A stretch of DNA of 64,000 nt, from contig CAMAMB010000005.1 of assembly GCA_945836755.1 (NCBI GenBank), positions 1 through 64,000 on the forward strand. The letters run 5' to 3'. The position numbers were made by a program, and so were the translations under genes. Each line of letters starts with the position of its first letter. The stretch's first letter is position 1. Of this stretch, positions 29,107 through 38,690 are shown one piece after another. This DNA is from an uncultured Bacteroidales bacterium (GTDB lineage: Bacteria > Bacteroidota > Bacteroidia > Bacteroidales > Bacteroidaceae). Below the pieces are notes generated by a model, which made no database searches, was not told where the DNA came from, and worked only from the letters and a program-made list of their open reading frames with translations.

Positions 29107-31032
29107 TCATTGGGCAAGGCCGGCGTGATACATTCCGTCGCGGCAGCAAATTTTTCCTTCGTCGAGGAGGGCTCGCAGAACGTGTCCCACGCGGGCCTCG
29201 TCCCATTGGCTGATGTCTATGTCCTGTGGAGCGAGCGGTTTCCCCTTCTCTAACATGGCCAGGATGTAGGTGCTGATTTCAGCGTCGGTGTCGGCCGGCT
29301 TTACTGGCGGTCGTGTGTCGGCGGGCTTGTTGAGGCAGATGTCACAGCCGCCGCAGTTGTCGGCGTCGTCGTCGAAGTATCTGAGCAGGTAGCGGCTTCG
29401 GCAGAGCTCTGTCTCTTTGAGGTAGCCGATCATGGCATTGACGCGTTGCTCAAATTGCTTCTTGCGCAGATCGTATACCTCTGTGGGCAGGTCGATATAC
29501 TCGGTCTTCAGACGCCGGCACAGGTAAGTGATGCGGGGCACCCTCTTGGCCGGCACGTAGTTGAGTAGGCGGTGGCGCGTGAGGCTTTTCAGTGTCTCGT
29601 ACACCCGGTGTGGGTCGAGGCCGGATGCCTCGCAGATGATAGTCTCGTTAATGGGCATGTAATCAGCAAAGACGCCGGTGCAACAGCGCAGCACCGCCTG
29701 GAGCACCCGCTCCTCGTCGCTGTTCAGATAGTCTATGTGATAGAGGTCGTCACGCCGGACAATGAACATGAGGCGCGACTGTGCCTCGTCCTCATCGCTG
29801 TAACAGATGTAGCCGGCGCGTTCCAGCAGGTGGATGGCACTCTGTACGAGGGTGGGGAAGTGGTGGAAGGTTTTGCTGAACCCCTCCAGGTTGAACTCAA
29901 AGGTGCGGTCTTCGCCTTCACCCTCGGCCACCTGCAGGTAGCATGCCACGTCCTCATACACCTGCCTGACGTAGTCGCGCGGGGGATAGTTCTCGCCCAC
30001 CCTGCGTCTGAGCAGGGCCACGTCGTGGTCGTTGCAGAGCAGCACGGCATAGCTCAGCCCGCCGTCTCGGCCTGCGCGCCCGGCTTCCTGGAAGTAGGCC
30101 TCGAGGCTGTCGGGCACGTTGTAGTGAATGACGAGCCGCACGTCGGGCTTGTCAATGCCCATGCCGAAGGCGTTGGTTGCCACCATGACCCTTGTGAGAT
30201 CGTTTTGCCAAAGCTCCTGCCGGGCGTCCTTCTCGGCCGAAGTGATACGGGCGTGATAGTGCATGGCGGTGATGCCCTTGGCCTGTAGCTCCTTCACCAG
30301 TTCGGCAGTGGCGTTGCGGTTGCGGGTATAGACGATGGCGCTCCCCCCGACGCTCCTGAGAATGTGAATGATTTCAGCGATTTTGTCGTCGGTTCTACGC
30401 ACCACGTAACGCAGGTTCTTGCGCTCGAAGCTCATGCGGAAGAGTTTCCCCTCCTTGAAAGCCAGCTTCTGCTGTATGTCCTTGCAGACGGCCGTGGTGG
30501 CCGTGGCGGTGAGGGCCAGTACAGGCACTCCGGGGAGCAGGGCGCGTATCTCGGCGATGCGCAGATAGTGAGGCCGGAAGTCATAGCCCCATTGTGAGAT
30601 GCAGTGGGCTTCGTCCACCACGAGCATGCTCACTTTGATGCTCCGCAGGCGGCTCTGAAAGAGAGGGGTGACCAGACGCTCGGGCGACACGTAGAGAAGC
30701 TTGTATGCTCCGTAGTGGGCGTTGTCTAAGTGGCGAATGATGTCCTTGTGCGTCATGCCGGAGTAGATGGCCGCTGCCATGATGCCTCGCTTGCGCAGGT
30801 TGGCCACCTGGTCCTTCATGAGGGCGATGAGGGGGGTTATCACAAGACAGGTGCCTTCCATCAGAATGGCCGGCACCTGGAACGTGATACTCTTGCCACC
30901 GCCCGTAGGCATGAGGCCGAGGGTGTCGTGACCTTCGGCTATGCTGCGGATGATGTCTGCCTGTATGCCGCGAAAGTGAGGGTATCCCCACACGCGGCGC
31001 AGTGTATCCTGATATGCCTTTGCGTCGTACAT
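29107..31032 (-). CDS. recQ: ATP-dependent DNA helicase RecQ
   Basis: LMPTGGGKSITFQ, DEAH box, zinc-binding CRSRYLLRYFDDDADNCGGCDIC. Confidence 0.94.
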   Translation of the reverse strand: MYDAKAYQDTLRRVWGYPHFRGIQADIIRSIAEGHDTLGLMPTGGGKSITFQVPAILMEGTCLVITPLIALMKDQVANLRKRGIMAAAIYSGMTHKDIIRHLDNAHYGAYKLLYVSPERLVTPLFQSRLRSIKVSMLVVDEAHCISQWGYDFRPHYLRIAEIRALLPGVPVLALTATATTAVCKDIQQKLAFKEGKLFRMSFERKNLRYVVRRTDDKIAEIIHILRSVGGSAIVYTRNRNATAELVKELQAKGITAMHYHARITSAEKDARQELWQNDLTRVMVATNAFGMGIDKPDVRLVIHYNVPDSLEAYFQEAGRAGRDGGLSYAVLLCNDHDVALLRRRVGENYPPRDYVRQVYEDVACYLQVAEGEGEDRTFEFNLEGFSKTFHHFPTLVQSAIHLLERAGYICYSDEDEAQSRLMFIVRRDDLYHIDYLNSDEERVLQAVLRCCTGVFADYMPINETIICEASGLDPHRVYETLKSLTRHRLLNYVPAKRVPRITYLCRRLKTEYIDLPTEVYDLRKKQFEQRVNAMIGYLKETELCRSRYLLRYFDDDADNCGGCDICLNKPADTRPPVKPADTDAEISTYILAMLEKGKPLAPQDIDISQWDEARVGHVLRALLDEGKICCRDGMYHAGLAQ

Positions 31033-31082
31033 GGTTGAGTGTCAAGGATGTGGGCGGGCTGCGAGCCGCGGACGGTCCGGCG

Positions 31083-32888
31083 TCAAGCCTCTGCGGGGAT
31101 GGTGGCCGGTGATTGGTCGTGGGGGGCTGCGGCGGGCTTGTCGTCGGGTAGTGCGGCCGGGTCTTGCTGCCGCTCGCGAGGTCTGATGTCAATGATCTGC
31201 AGCTGCACGTCGCCGCGCTTGTGCGTGTTCTCCTCGATGGTATAGCAGATGTCGAACGACTGTTTCGTCTTGATGTAGCGTGCCTGTGAGCTCTGGCCGA
31301 AGGCGATGCCATTCATCACGTGGTTTATCTTATCGTCCACAAGTTCCAGCTTGATGTGCTCCTGGCCACGTCCCACCACCTTGCTTGTGCCGTAGTCGTA
31401 GACCTTCTTGGTGCAAAACACGGGCTTCTCGTTCATCGGTCCGAAGGGGGCAAAGCGCCTGAGCTGCTGGTAGAAACGGAAGTTGACGTCTTTAAATTCG
31501 AGCAGGGCGTCTATGTTGAGGCTGGCCTTCGTCTGCTCGTCGAGGATGTGCTCGGCCACGTATGCCTCAAAGCGTGTGGCAAACTCTTCCACGTGCTCCA
31601 CGCGCAGGGTAAGCCCCGCGGCATAGGTGTGGCCGCCAAAGTTCTCCAGCAGGTCGGCGCAGCTTTGAATGGCCTTGTACACGTCGAAGCCTGAGACGGA
31701 GCGGGCCGACCCCGTGGCCAGTCCCTCACTACGTGTAAGCACCACCGCCGGACGATAGTACTGCTCGGTAAGTCGCGAGGCCACGATGCCGATCACACCT
31801 TTGTGCCAGTCTTCGTTGTAGATGACCACGCTGCGGCGGCTGTTCATGTCGGGCAGGGCAGCAGCTTGCTCCATGGCCTGCTCCGTAATCTGCTTGTCTA
31901 AGTCCTTGCGTGCCTCGTTGTAGAGGTTGATATGGCCGGCCATGTCGAGCGCCTTGGCATAATCCTTCTCTACGAGCAGCTCGACGGCCTCTTTGCCGTT
32001 CTGCATACGCCCCGAGGCATTGATGCGTGGGCCAATCTTAAACACGATGTCGTTCATCGTCAGCTCCTTGTCCGTCATGCCGCATATGTCGGCTATGGCC
32101 TTCAGCCCGATGCTCGGGTTGGCGTTCAGACAGCGCAGGCCGTGGTAGGCCAGCACGCGGTTCTCCCCCATGACAGGCACGATGTCTGAGGCTATGCTGA
32201 CGGCACACAGGTCGAGCAGCTGCAGGAGCTTGTTCTGCTCGATGCCGTTGCTTATGGCGAAGGCTTGCATAAACTTAAAGCCCACGCCGCAACCCGAGAG
32301 CTCGGTGTAGGGATAAGTGTTGTCGGAGCGTTTGGGGTTAAGGATGGCCACAGCGTCGGGCAGGATCTCGTCGGGCACGTGATGGTCGCAGATGATGAAG
32401 TCGATGCCTTTCTCCTTGGCGTATGCTATTTCGCGTGTCGCCTTGATGCCGCAGTCGAGCACGATGATAAGGCGCACGTCAGTCTCGGCAGCAAAGTCTA
32501 TGCCCTTGAAGCTGATGCCGTAGCCCTCCTCGTAGCGGTCGGGGATATAGTAGTCGATGTTGGAGTAGTACTGACGCAGGAAGCGATAGACGAGGGCGAC
32601 GGCGGTACATCCGTCCACGTCGTAGTCGCCATAGACCAGGATACGCTCTTTCCGTCCCATGGCCTCGTTGAGCCGGTCGACGGCCTTGTCCATGGAGTTC
32701 ATGAGGAAGGGGTCGTGCAGCTCTTGCAGGTGTGGACGGAAGAAGCGCGCCGCCTCCTCCTTGGAGCGGATGCCCCGGTCGTGGAGAAGCTTTGCCAAGG
32801 CCGGGTGTACACGTGTGGCTGCGGCCAGCTCGTGTATCTCCGCCTCGGCCTGCTCGTCGGGGGCGTCATAGTTCCATTTGTAAATCAT
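31083..32888 (-). CDS. recJ: Single-stranded-DNA-specific exonuclease RecJ
   Basis: VYGDYDVDGCTAVAL, DCGIKA, CDHHVP, GPRINASGRM. Confidence 0.95.
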   Translation of the reverse strand: MIYKWNYDAPDEQAEAEIHELAAATRVHPALAKLLHDRGIRSKEEAARFFRPHLQELHDPFLMNSMDKAVDRLNEAMGRKERILVYGDYDVDGCTAVALVYRFLRQYYSNIDYYIPDRYEEGYGISFKGIDFAAETDVRLIIVLDCGIKATREIAYAKEKGIDFIICDHHVPDEILPDAVAILNPKRSDNTYPYTELSGCGVGFKFMQAFAISNGIEQNKLLQLLDLCAVSIASDIVPVMGENRVLAYHGLRCLNANPSIGLKAIADICGMTDKELTMNDIVFKIGPRINASGRMQNGKEAVELLVEKDYAKALDMAGHINLYNEARKDLDKQITEQAMEQAAALPDMNSRRSVVIYNEDWHKGVIGIVASRLTEQYYRPAVVLTRSEGLATGSARSVSGFDVYKAIQSCADLLENFGGHTYAAGLTLRVEHVEEFATRFEAYVAEHILDEQTKASLNIDALLEFKDVNFRFYQQLRRFAPFGPMNEKPVFCTKKVYDYGTSKVVGRGQEHIKLELVDDKINHVMNGIAFGQSSQARYIKTKQSFDICYTIEENTHKRGDVQLQIIDIRPRERQQDPAALPDDKPAAAPHDQSPATIPAEA

Positions 32889-33180
32889 GGTGTTATGTGG
32901 TGTTGTGATTGTCGGTGCAGGGTGGAGGTAGCCCGTCGGCCGGGGACCAACATGGCGCAGTACTCCAATTAAGCCGTAAAGTTACATACAAATGGCGAAA
33001 AAATGGCCTTCTCCCTTTCAGAAAGTGCGGTACGGGGTGGGGAGAAGGCTATGGTAAATCCCTTATCGTGGTGACACTACATAGGTTGAAGTTAAGGGAT
33101 GGAACGGGTGGGGAGGCTATTTATATATTACAGTGTCAAGTCAAGTCTTGTCTTTGTGTGGGGCGCTGAATGTGCTACAA

Positions 33181-34407
33181 CTAATAATTGGTGATGATTA
33201 GATGGGTGGCGTTTTTGTTGTTCCTATTCATAAAGCTCACTAAATACTCCTTGTCGAATGTCTGTATACTTATGCCGGGCTTCCGGTATAGGCTGTAAAT
33301 GAAGTCTGTATACTTGATGATGAGCATCCACTTGGCCTTGCACTCGTGCAGCAGATAGTTTGACAGCCTAACCTGGTCGTCTCGCGTAAAAGCATTTTGG
33401 GCATAAGTGTTGAACTCGCTGTCATAAGGGGGGTCAAGGAAAATGAAATCTTTGGCAGTCGGGCTCGTCTGTCGTAGGAACTCTTCGAAGTCTGCATGGT
33501 AGATGTGTGCACGTGAGAAGTGTTCCTGCAGCGGGGAGGATAGGTAGTATGCCAGTTTCTTGTCCATCAGCTTGGCATTATAAGCAATCCCGCCGTAGGG
33601 TACATTGAACTCGCCTTTGGCGCTGTAGCGGAACATGCCACTGTAGGAGTAGTTTCGTAGGAAGAAGAATAGGGCGCAGTGGACGGGGGCGTCGGGGGAG
33701 GTGTTCTCCTTATTATATATATGGCGGTAGGTCATGTAGAGGCCACTTTTGAGCGCGGCTTCCATGTTGTCGTATAGGTCCTTCTCAATGAGGGGATGCT
33801 TTTCCAGTTCCAGCTGCCTCATTCGCTTCATCTTTCGCAGTAGGTTGCCGGTTATCTGTTTGCGGAATACGTCTATGTAGATGTAGAAGTTGCCTCTCAG
33901 TATGTGGCTTATCTGTTTCTCATGGTCTGCTACGAATGTGAGGATGTCGTTTTGCAGGACCTGTTCATTGCCTTGTAGCCTGTGCGAAATATAGATGCGG
34001 TAGAGCTGATGGTCTGACAGCAGGAGCTTGCCTGTTTGCTGCCAGGCAAGGTCCATTTCTTTGACCAGGTCCATGAAGTCGGGATTGCTTGCGGCGATTT
34101 GTCGGTAGAGTGCAATCAACTCGGCCGAAAGGTCATTGATGTAGTACTCGCCGGCCTGTACAGCCATGAATACTGAGCCTCCTCCCACGAATGGCTCATA
34201 GTATCTGTGAAACTTGGGGATGTTGGGGAGAATATATTTCAGCTCTTTCTCCTTCCCTCCGGGCCATTTGATGATGGGGCGGAGTATGGTGGAAGCGAGG
34301 CCGTCTGTCGATGCCTGAGCTGAGGGGCATCTCCCATTCTCTCCGCCTTGTAGGGGAGGGGTTATGATGGTCTGGCTATGGGCCGGGCAGGTGTTACCTT
34401 GTGCCAT
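33181..34407 (-). CDS. DNA adenine methylase, D12/Dam-like class
   Basis: PIIKWPGGKEKEL...YYEPFVGGGSVFMA; FIFLDPPYDSEF; start M at 34407 (ORF extends to 34491). Confidence 0.9.
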   Translation of the reverse strand: MAQGNTCPAHSQTIITPPLQGGENGRCPSAQASTDGLASTILRPIIKWPGGKEKELKYILPNIPKFHRYYEPFVGGGSVFMAVQAGEYYINDLSAELIALYRQIAASNPDFMDLVKEMDLAWQQTGKLLLSDHQLYRIYISHRLQGNEQVLQNDILTFVADHEKQISHILRGNFYIYIDVFRKQITGNLLRKMKRMRQLELEKHPLIEKDLYDNMEAALKSGLYMTYRHIYNKENTSPDAPVHCALFFFLRNYSYSGMFRYSAKGEFNVPYGGIAYNAKLMDKKLAYYLSSPLQEHFSRAHIYHADFEEFLRQTSPTAKDFIFLDPPYDSEFNTYAQNAFTRDDQVRLSNYLLHECKAKWMLIIKYTDFIYSLYRKPGISIQTFDKEYLVSFMNRNNKNATHLIITNY

Positions 34408-34414
34408 GGGGGCT

Positions 34415-35161
34415 TTACTTTTGGGTTTCCTGTATGCGCTGCAGGGTGTGGTTAATTCTATTGTATGCTGCGTCGTAATATGTGCGGTCAATCTCCACTC
34501 CTATATATCGTCGCCCGAGTTCTAAGGCAGCCACACCTACTGAGCCAACTCCCATGAAGGGGTCAAATATGATGTCATCTTCGTTGGAGGCAATTCTTAT
34601 CATCTTCTTCAGGATGGAGGTAGGCTTCTGGGTGGGATGTTTGGGTGATTTGAGGCGCTCAGGGGGCATGCAGATGGGGCTTTCTAAGAAGTTGTGCATT
34701 TCTGATTGCGATATGAAGTTCCAGGTGTGGCGCTTGTTCCAGCAGGTGAATATCATCTCGCAGCTGTTAAGAAACCCCGCCTTATATATCTTAGGTGCAG
34801 GGTTGGTCTTATGCCATACGATGAAGTTGGAGGTGTCAAACCTCTTGTCGAGACAGTTGTACCATCTCCCGATATGATTATAGGAGGTGAAGATAAATAA
34901 GTTACCTGAGGGTTTGAGTACACGTATGAAGTCGTCGGCCCATTCTTCCGGGCAGAACTCTACTTTGTCCCATTCGGCCACATCGTTGTTCATGTCTGCG
35001 CGTCCGGGAAGGGGAATGTTACCTGTAGAATGAAGTCCCAGATTATACGGCGGGTCGGTCAGGATGAAGTCGATAGAGTGGTCGGGGAGCTGCTTGATGA
35101 TAGTTCTGCTGTCGCCGTGCAGCACACTCTTGCGCCAGTGGGGGTCATGCGTCATCATCAT
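34415..35161 (-). CDS. Site-specific DNA methyltransferase, DpnA-like N6-adenine/N4-cytosine class
   Basis: DSIDFILTDPPYNLG..., PFMGVGSVGVAALELGRRYIGVEID. Confidence 0.9.
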   Translation of the reverse strand: MMMTHDPHWRKSVLHGDSRTIIKQLPDHSIDFILTDPPYNLGLHSTGNIPLPGRADMNNDVAEWDKVEFCPEEWADDFIRVLKPSGNLFIFTSYNHIGRWYNCLDKRFDTSNFIVWHKTNPAPKIYKAGFLNSCEMIFTCWNKRHTWNFISQSEMHNFLESPICMPPERLKSPKHPTQKPTSILKKMIRIASNEDDIIFDPFMGVGSVGVAALELGRRYIGVEIDRTYYDAAYNRINHTLQRIQETQK

Positions 35162-35969
35162 CGGTAAGGTATGCTGCCTGTATATCGTTCAGGGCTTCTG
35201 TGATGTAATGTGCTTGCTTCTTATATTCGTCCATGACAATGTGAAAACCTTCATCCCACTTGCAGACTAAATTCCAGAAGTCGCGGCTGATGCAAAGCTC
35301 CTCGTTGGCAAAGAACTGACGTACACGGCCTTGTGTCCAAGGTCGGCCTTCTCCATAGCGGTTGTACGCTGTGGCAAATAGTATCCTGACTTTATTCTCA
35401 CCAAGCCGGTTGGTTAATATGCAATACTGCTCGAGCAGGGCTTCCTTCTCTGAGCGAGCCTTTTTGTTGTCCAGGTCACCACCAATTTTAAGCTCTATCA
35501 GGTAGTGATTCCCGCTTTCTTTGTCTATGAGGTAGTAGTCGCTCTCGTGCCTTTTGGTGTGGGCTGTACCCTGAAGCCTCGAAATGCCCTCATAGTCGCT
35601 CACTTGGGGGATACGCCTATCTTTGGGCCGTTTGTACTGCTCAAGCAGCTCGGCTATATAGTCTGTCTGCTCTTTGTAGAGTATACCCTCCACGTGTTGG
35701 CTGACCTCATAGTTCATCTTGGCTATACAGATGGCCATCCTCTCCAGCATGTTGCCCAAGGAGCTGTCTAATGAACAGGCCAAGGCTGAGTAGTACTGTA
35801 TTTCAGGGCCTAATGTCGCGATGAAGATGTTGTGTATCTTCATGTTGATCACTCCATTCTCATTATCTACTTCAGCGAGATGCCGGGTGGCAAAGCCTTC
35901 TGCGTACGACCTGACAGCGCTTTCGACAATGCAGCGAATGGCCTTTTCTTTGTCAATGCTATTTTTCAT
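35145..35969 (-). CDS. Putative type II restriction endonuclease (PD-(D/E)xK-like)
   Basis: Upstream of and overlapping the methyltransferase; DYYLIDKESGNHYLIELKIGGDLDNKKA fits D...ExK; start M at 35969. Confidence 0.7.
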   Translation of the reverse strand: MKNSIDKEKAIRCIVESAVRSYAEGFATRHLAEVDNENGVINMKIHNIFIATLGPEIQYYSALACSLDSSLGNMLERMAICIAKMNYEVSQHVEGILYKEQTDYIAELLEQYKRPKDRRIPQVSDYEGISRLQGTAHTKRHESDYYLIDKESGNHYLIELKIGGDLDNKKARSEKEALLEQYCILTNRLGENKVRILFATAYNRYGEGRPWTQGRVRQFFANEELCISRDFWNLVCKWDEGFHIVMDEYKKQAHYITEALNDIQAAYLTDDDDA

Positions 35970-36228
35970 AGACGTTTGATGGTTTGCGTGCAATCTCCAC
36001 AAGGTGGGCGGATGCGTGTGGTGAAGCGTACGAATGGGCGTCACCTATCATATTGATTGAGCAAATATAGTTAAAAATGTGTACATGGCAATCTTGTCTG
36101 GCTAATAGTGGTGTGTGTAGATGTCCGGGGGCATGTTGTGTGGCTTGGCTGGATGGCGGCAGGCGGTGGGTGGCTCTGAGGGGGTGCTGCTTGTGCAATA
36201 TGATTTCGGGTCGTGGCTTTGGTTTTTC

Positions 36229-36332
36229 CTAGATGTACATGTAGTTTTTTCTGGATGTACATGTAGTTTTTCCTGGATGTACATGTAGTTTTTTCTAGAT
36301 GTACATGTAGTTTTTTCTAGATGTACATGTAG
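36229..36332. repeat. 22-bp-period tandem array (CTAGATGTACATGTAG core), 5 units
   Basis: Units start at 36229, 36251, 36273, 36295, 36317. Confidence 0.97.
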
Positions 36333-36337
36333 AAAAG

Positions 36338-36376
36338 ACTCCAATGCTGCCGGGCTTTGTCGGGAGCATTGGAGTT
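36338..36376. terminator. 38-nt hairpin (11-bp stem, 16-nt loop), downstream of TPR gene
   Basis: ACTCCAATGCT-GCCGGGCTTTGTCGGG-AGCATTGGAGT flanked by AAAAG / TTTT. Confidence 0.8.
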
Positions 36377-36481
36377 TTCGGTGTGTGCATGGTGGCGGGC
36401 TGTCTGTGGCGGCTTTGCCTTGTAGGATGTGTGGGCGTCTTTGTGGCCCGGCCTGTGGGGGGCGTCTGTGTGGGGTTGAGG

Positions 36482-37432
36482 TCAGAAACCGTAGGGGTTC
36501 ATGGAGCGGTAGCGGTCGTTCATGGCGTTTTCCATGTTGGTGTATTCGCCGTCGGGCACTACTTCGTTGGCGGGGGCGAGTTCGAGTGCTTTTTTGAGGT
36601 CGTCGGCTGCTCCTGCGTCGTCGTGTAGGTGGTGTTTGATGGCGCCGCGCTGTTTGTAGGCTTCGGCAAAGTCGGGTTGGCATTCTATGGTGTCGTCGTA
36701 GAGTGCGAGGGCTTTGTCGTAGCGTGTGAGGGTGACGTAGAGCCGGCCTAAGGCGAGGATGGCTGTGCGTGCGAAGGGGTTGAGGGCGATGAGGTGTTCG
36801 TAGTCGGCGACTGCCTCTTCGTGGCGTCCGATGGCGGTGAGTATTTGTGCGTGGAGTGTGAGGTGGTCTTCGTCGTCGGGTTGGTTGTGTAGGAGTACTT
36901 CGGCGTCGGCGAGGGCTTCGTTCCACTGTTGCATCTCTGCCAGTATGGTGGCTCTCAGTCGGTGTGCCTGAAGCATGTTTGGCTCGTGGGTGAGGCTCTG
37001 TGTGAGGTGGGCGATGGCGGCCAGGTGGTTGCCTGTGCCGTGGTCGGCCTCGGCTGCGAGGTAGAGGGCGGCGGGATGTGTGGGCTCTTGTGCGAGGAAT
37101 TCGGATGCGGCGGTGCGTTCTTCTTCGTAGTGTCTGAGCCGGCCGAGTGTCTCTATGAGGAGTAGGTGGACACGTTTATTGGCTGCGTCGAGGCGGTGGA
37201 GTTCTTGGAGGAGGGGGAGGGCTTCTGTGTGGTTGCCCATGCGCAGGTGTGCTTCTGCCAGCAGTGCGGTGGTGGCGGGTTCGCGCTTTAGCTCGAGGGC
37301 TGCCATGAAGCATTTTACGGCGTATGGCATTTCGCCTATCTGCATGGCGCGTATGCCGTCGTCGCGCAGGGTGTTGTATTGCTGGTCGGGGGTGGGTTTT
37401 GATGTGCCGAAGATGGCGGAGAGTATGCCCAT
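36482..37432 (-). CDS. Tetratricopeptide repeat protein
   Basis: Repeated TPR helices, e.g. EEAVADYEHLIALNPFARTAILALGRLYVTLTRYDKALALYDDTIECQPDFAEAYKQRGAIKHHL. Confidence 0.88.
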   Translation of the reverse strand: MGILSAIFGTSKPTPDQQYNTLRDDGIRAMQIGEMPYAVKCFMAALELKREPATTALLAEAHLRMGNHTEALPLLQELHRLDAANKRVHLLLIETLGRLRHYEEERTAASEFLAQEPTHPAALYLAAEADHGTGNHLAAIAHLTQSLTHEPNMLQAHRLRATILAEMQQWNEALADAEVLLHNQPDDEDHLTLHAQILTAIGRHEEAVADYEHLIALNPFARTAILALGRLYVTLTRYDKALALYDDTIECQPDFAEAYKQRGAIKHHLHDDAGAADDLKKALELAPANEVVPDGEYTNMENAMNDRYRSMNPYGF

Positions 37433-37559
37433 GGTGGTTGCGTTGTGGGTAGTGGGTGTGGCCGGGTGAGGGATAAAAGCAGGCCGGAAGTCAGGGGGGC
37501 GGCCTCCTTGACTTCCGACCTCTGTGTGGGTGTATGTGTGTCGACTTGGGCAGGGTGTA

Positions 37560-38417
37560 TTATCCGTAGATTATCTTGCCTTGTTCGTCTTCGTAGGGTG
37601 TGAGGTCTTTGGAGTACTGGTTCATGGCTCTCAGGCTCATGCCCATGCTTGAGAAGCCGCCGTCGTGGAAGAGGTTTTGCATGGTGACCTTTCGTGTGAA
37701 GTCGGAGAACATCATGACGCAATAGTTGGCGCATTCTTCTGCGTCGGCGTTGCCGAGCGGTGACATCTTGTCGGCGAAGTCCATCATGTTGTCAATGTCT
37801 TTGATGCCCTTTCCGGCAGTGGTGGCGGTGGGACTCTGTGAGATGGTGTTGACGCGCACGTGTTTTTCGCGGCCGTAGATGTATCCGAAGCTGCGTGCGA
37901 TGCTTTCGAGCATGCTCTTGGCGTCGGCCATGTCGTTGTAGCCGAAGAAGGTACGCTGTGAGGCGACGTATGTGAGGGCTACGACGGAGCCGTACTCGGC
38001 GATGGCGTCCATCTTCTTGGCTACCTGTAGCATTTTGTGGAAGGAGATGGCCGAGATATCGAGGGTCTTTTGCAGATAGCCGTAGTCGAGGTCGTCGTAG
38101 GTGCGGTGCTTGCGGACGTTGGGGCTCATGCCGATGGAGTGGAGCACGAAGTCGATTTTTCCTCCGAGTACTTTCTGGCTTTCTTCAAATACTTTCTGTA
38201 GGTCTTCCACGCTGGTGGCGTCGGCAGGAATGACGGTGGCGCCAATTTTTTCGGCGAGCTGGTCGAGTGTGCCCATACGCAGGGCCATGGCTGTGTTACT
38301 GAGGGTGAGCTGTGCGCCCTCTTCAGCAGCTTTGAGAGCCACTTTCCAGGCGATGCTGTCTTCGTTGAGCGCGCCGAAGATGATGCCGCGCTTTCCTTGC
38401 AATAAGTTGTGAGTCAT
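37560..38417 (-). CDS. fabI: Enoyl-[acyl-carrier-protein] reductase
   Basis: GKRGIIFGALNEDSIAWKVA, SIARSFGYIYGREKHVRVNTISQSPTATTAGKGI. Confidence 0.93.
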   Translation of the reverse strand: MTHNLLQGKRGIIFGALNEDSIAWKVALKAAEEGAQLTLSNTAMALRMGTLDQLAEKIGATVIPADATSVEDLQKVFEESQKVLGGKIDFVLHSIGMSPNVRKHRTYDDLDYGYLQKTLDISAISFHKMLQVAKKMDAIAEYGSVVALTYVASQRTFFGYNDMADAKSMLESIARSFGYIYGREKHVRVNTISQSPTATTAGKGIKDIDNMMDFADKMSPLGNADAEECANYCVMMFSDFTRKVTMQNLFHDGGFSSMGMSLRAMNQYSKDLTPYEDEQGKIIYG

Positions 38418-38550
38418 AGATGTCTATTGTGAAATCGTGCGCAAAATTAGAAATTTTGTGCAACATAGCCAAATGCCCCGCGGAATACTTGCCGCCGGGC
38501 CCTTGTGGGGTGGGGTTGAGGCTGGTATGCTGCGGGGCATTTGGGGAATG

Positions 38551-38690
38551 CTTGTGGGCCTTCGTGGGTTGGCCGCGAGGCTTCGGGGGTTGCTTGTGGG
38601 CCTTCGTGGGTTGGCCGCGAAGCTTCGGGGGTTGCTTGTGGGCCTTCGGGAGTTGGCCGCGAGGCTTCGGGGGGTGCTTGTGGGCCTTCG
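38551..38690. repeat. 42-bp minisatellite, ~3.3 copies
   Basis: CTTGTGGGCCTTCGTGGGTTGGCCGCGAGGCTTCGGGGGTTG at 38551, 38593, 38635, partial at 38677. Confidence 0.95.

Noticed and set aside
35145-35969. DpnII (GATC) endonuclease assignment
   Set aside because: Operon order is similar, but the sequence does not resemble DpnII as I recall it; left as putative PD-(D/E)xK nuclease.
36102-36926. 274-aa minus-strand ORF with HVHLEKTTCTSRKN repeats
   Set aside because: It is a translation through the 22-bp DNA array and antisense to the TPR gene; not a real protein.
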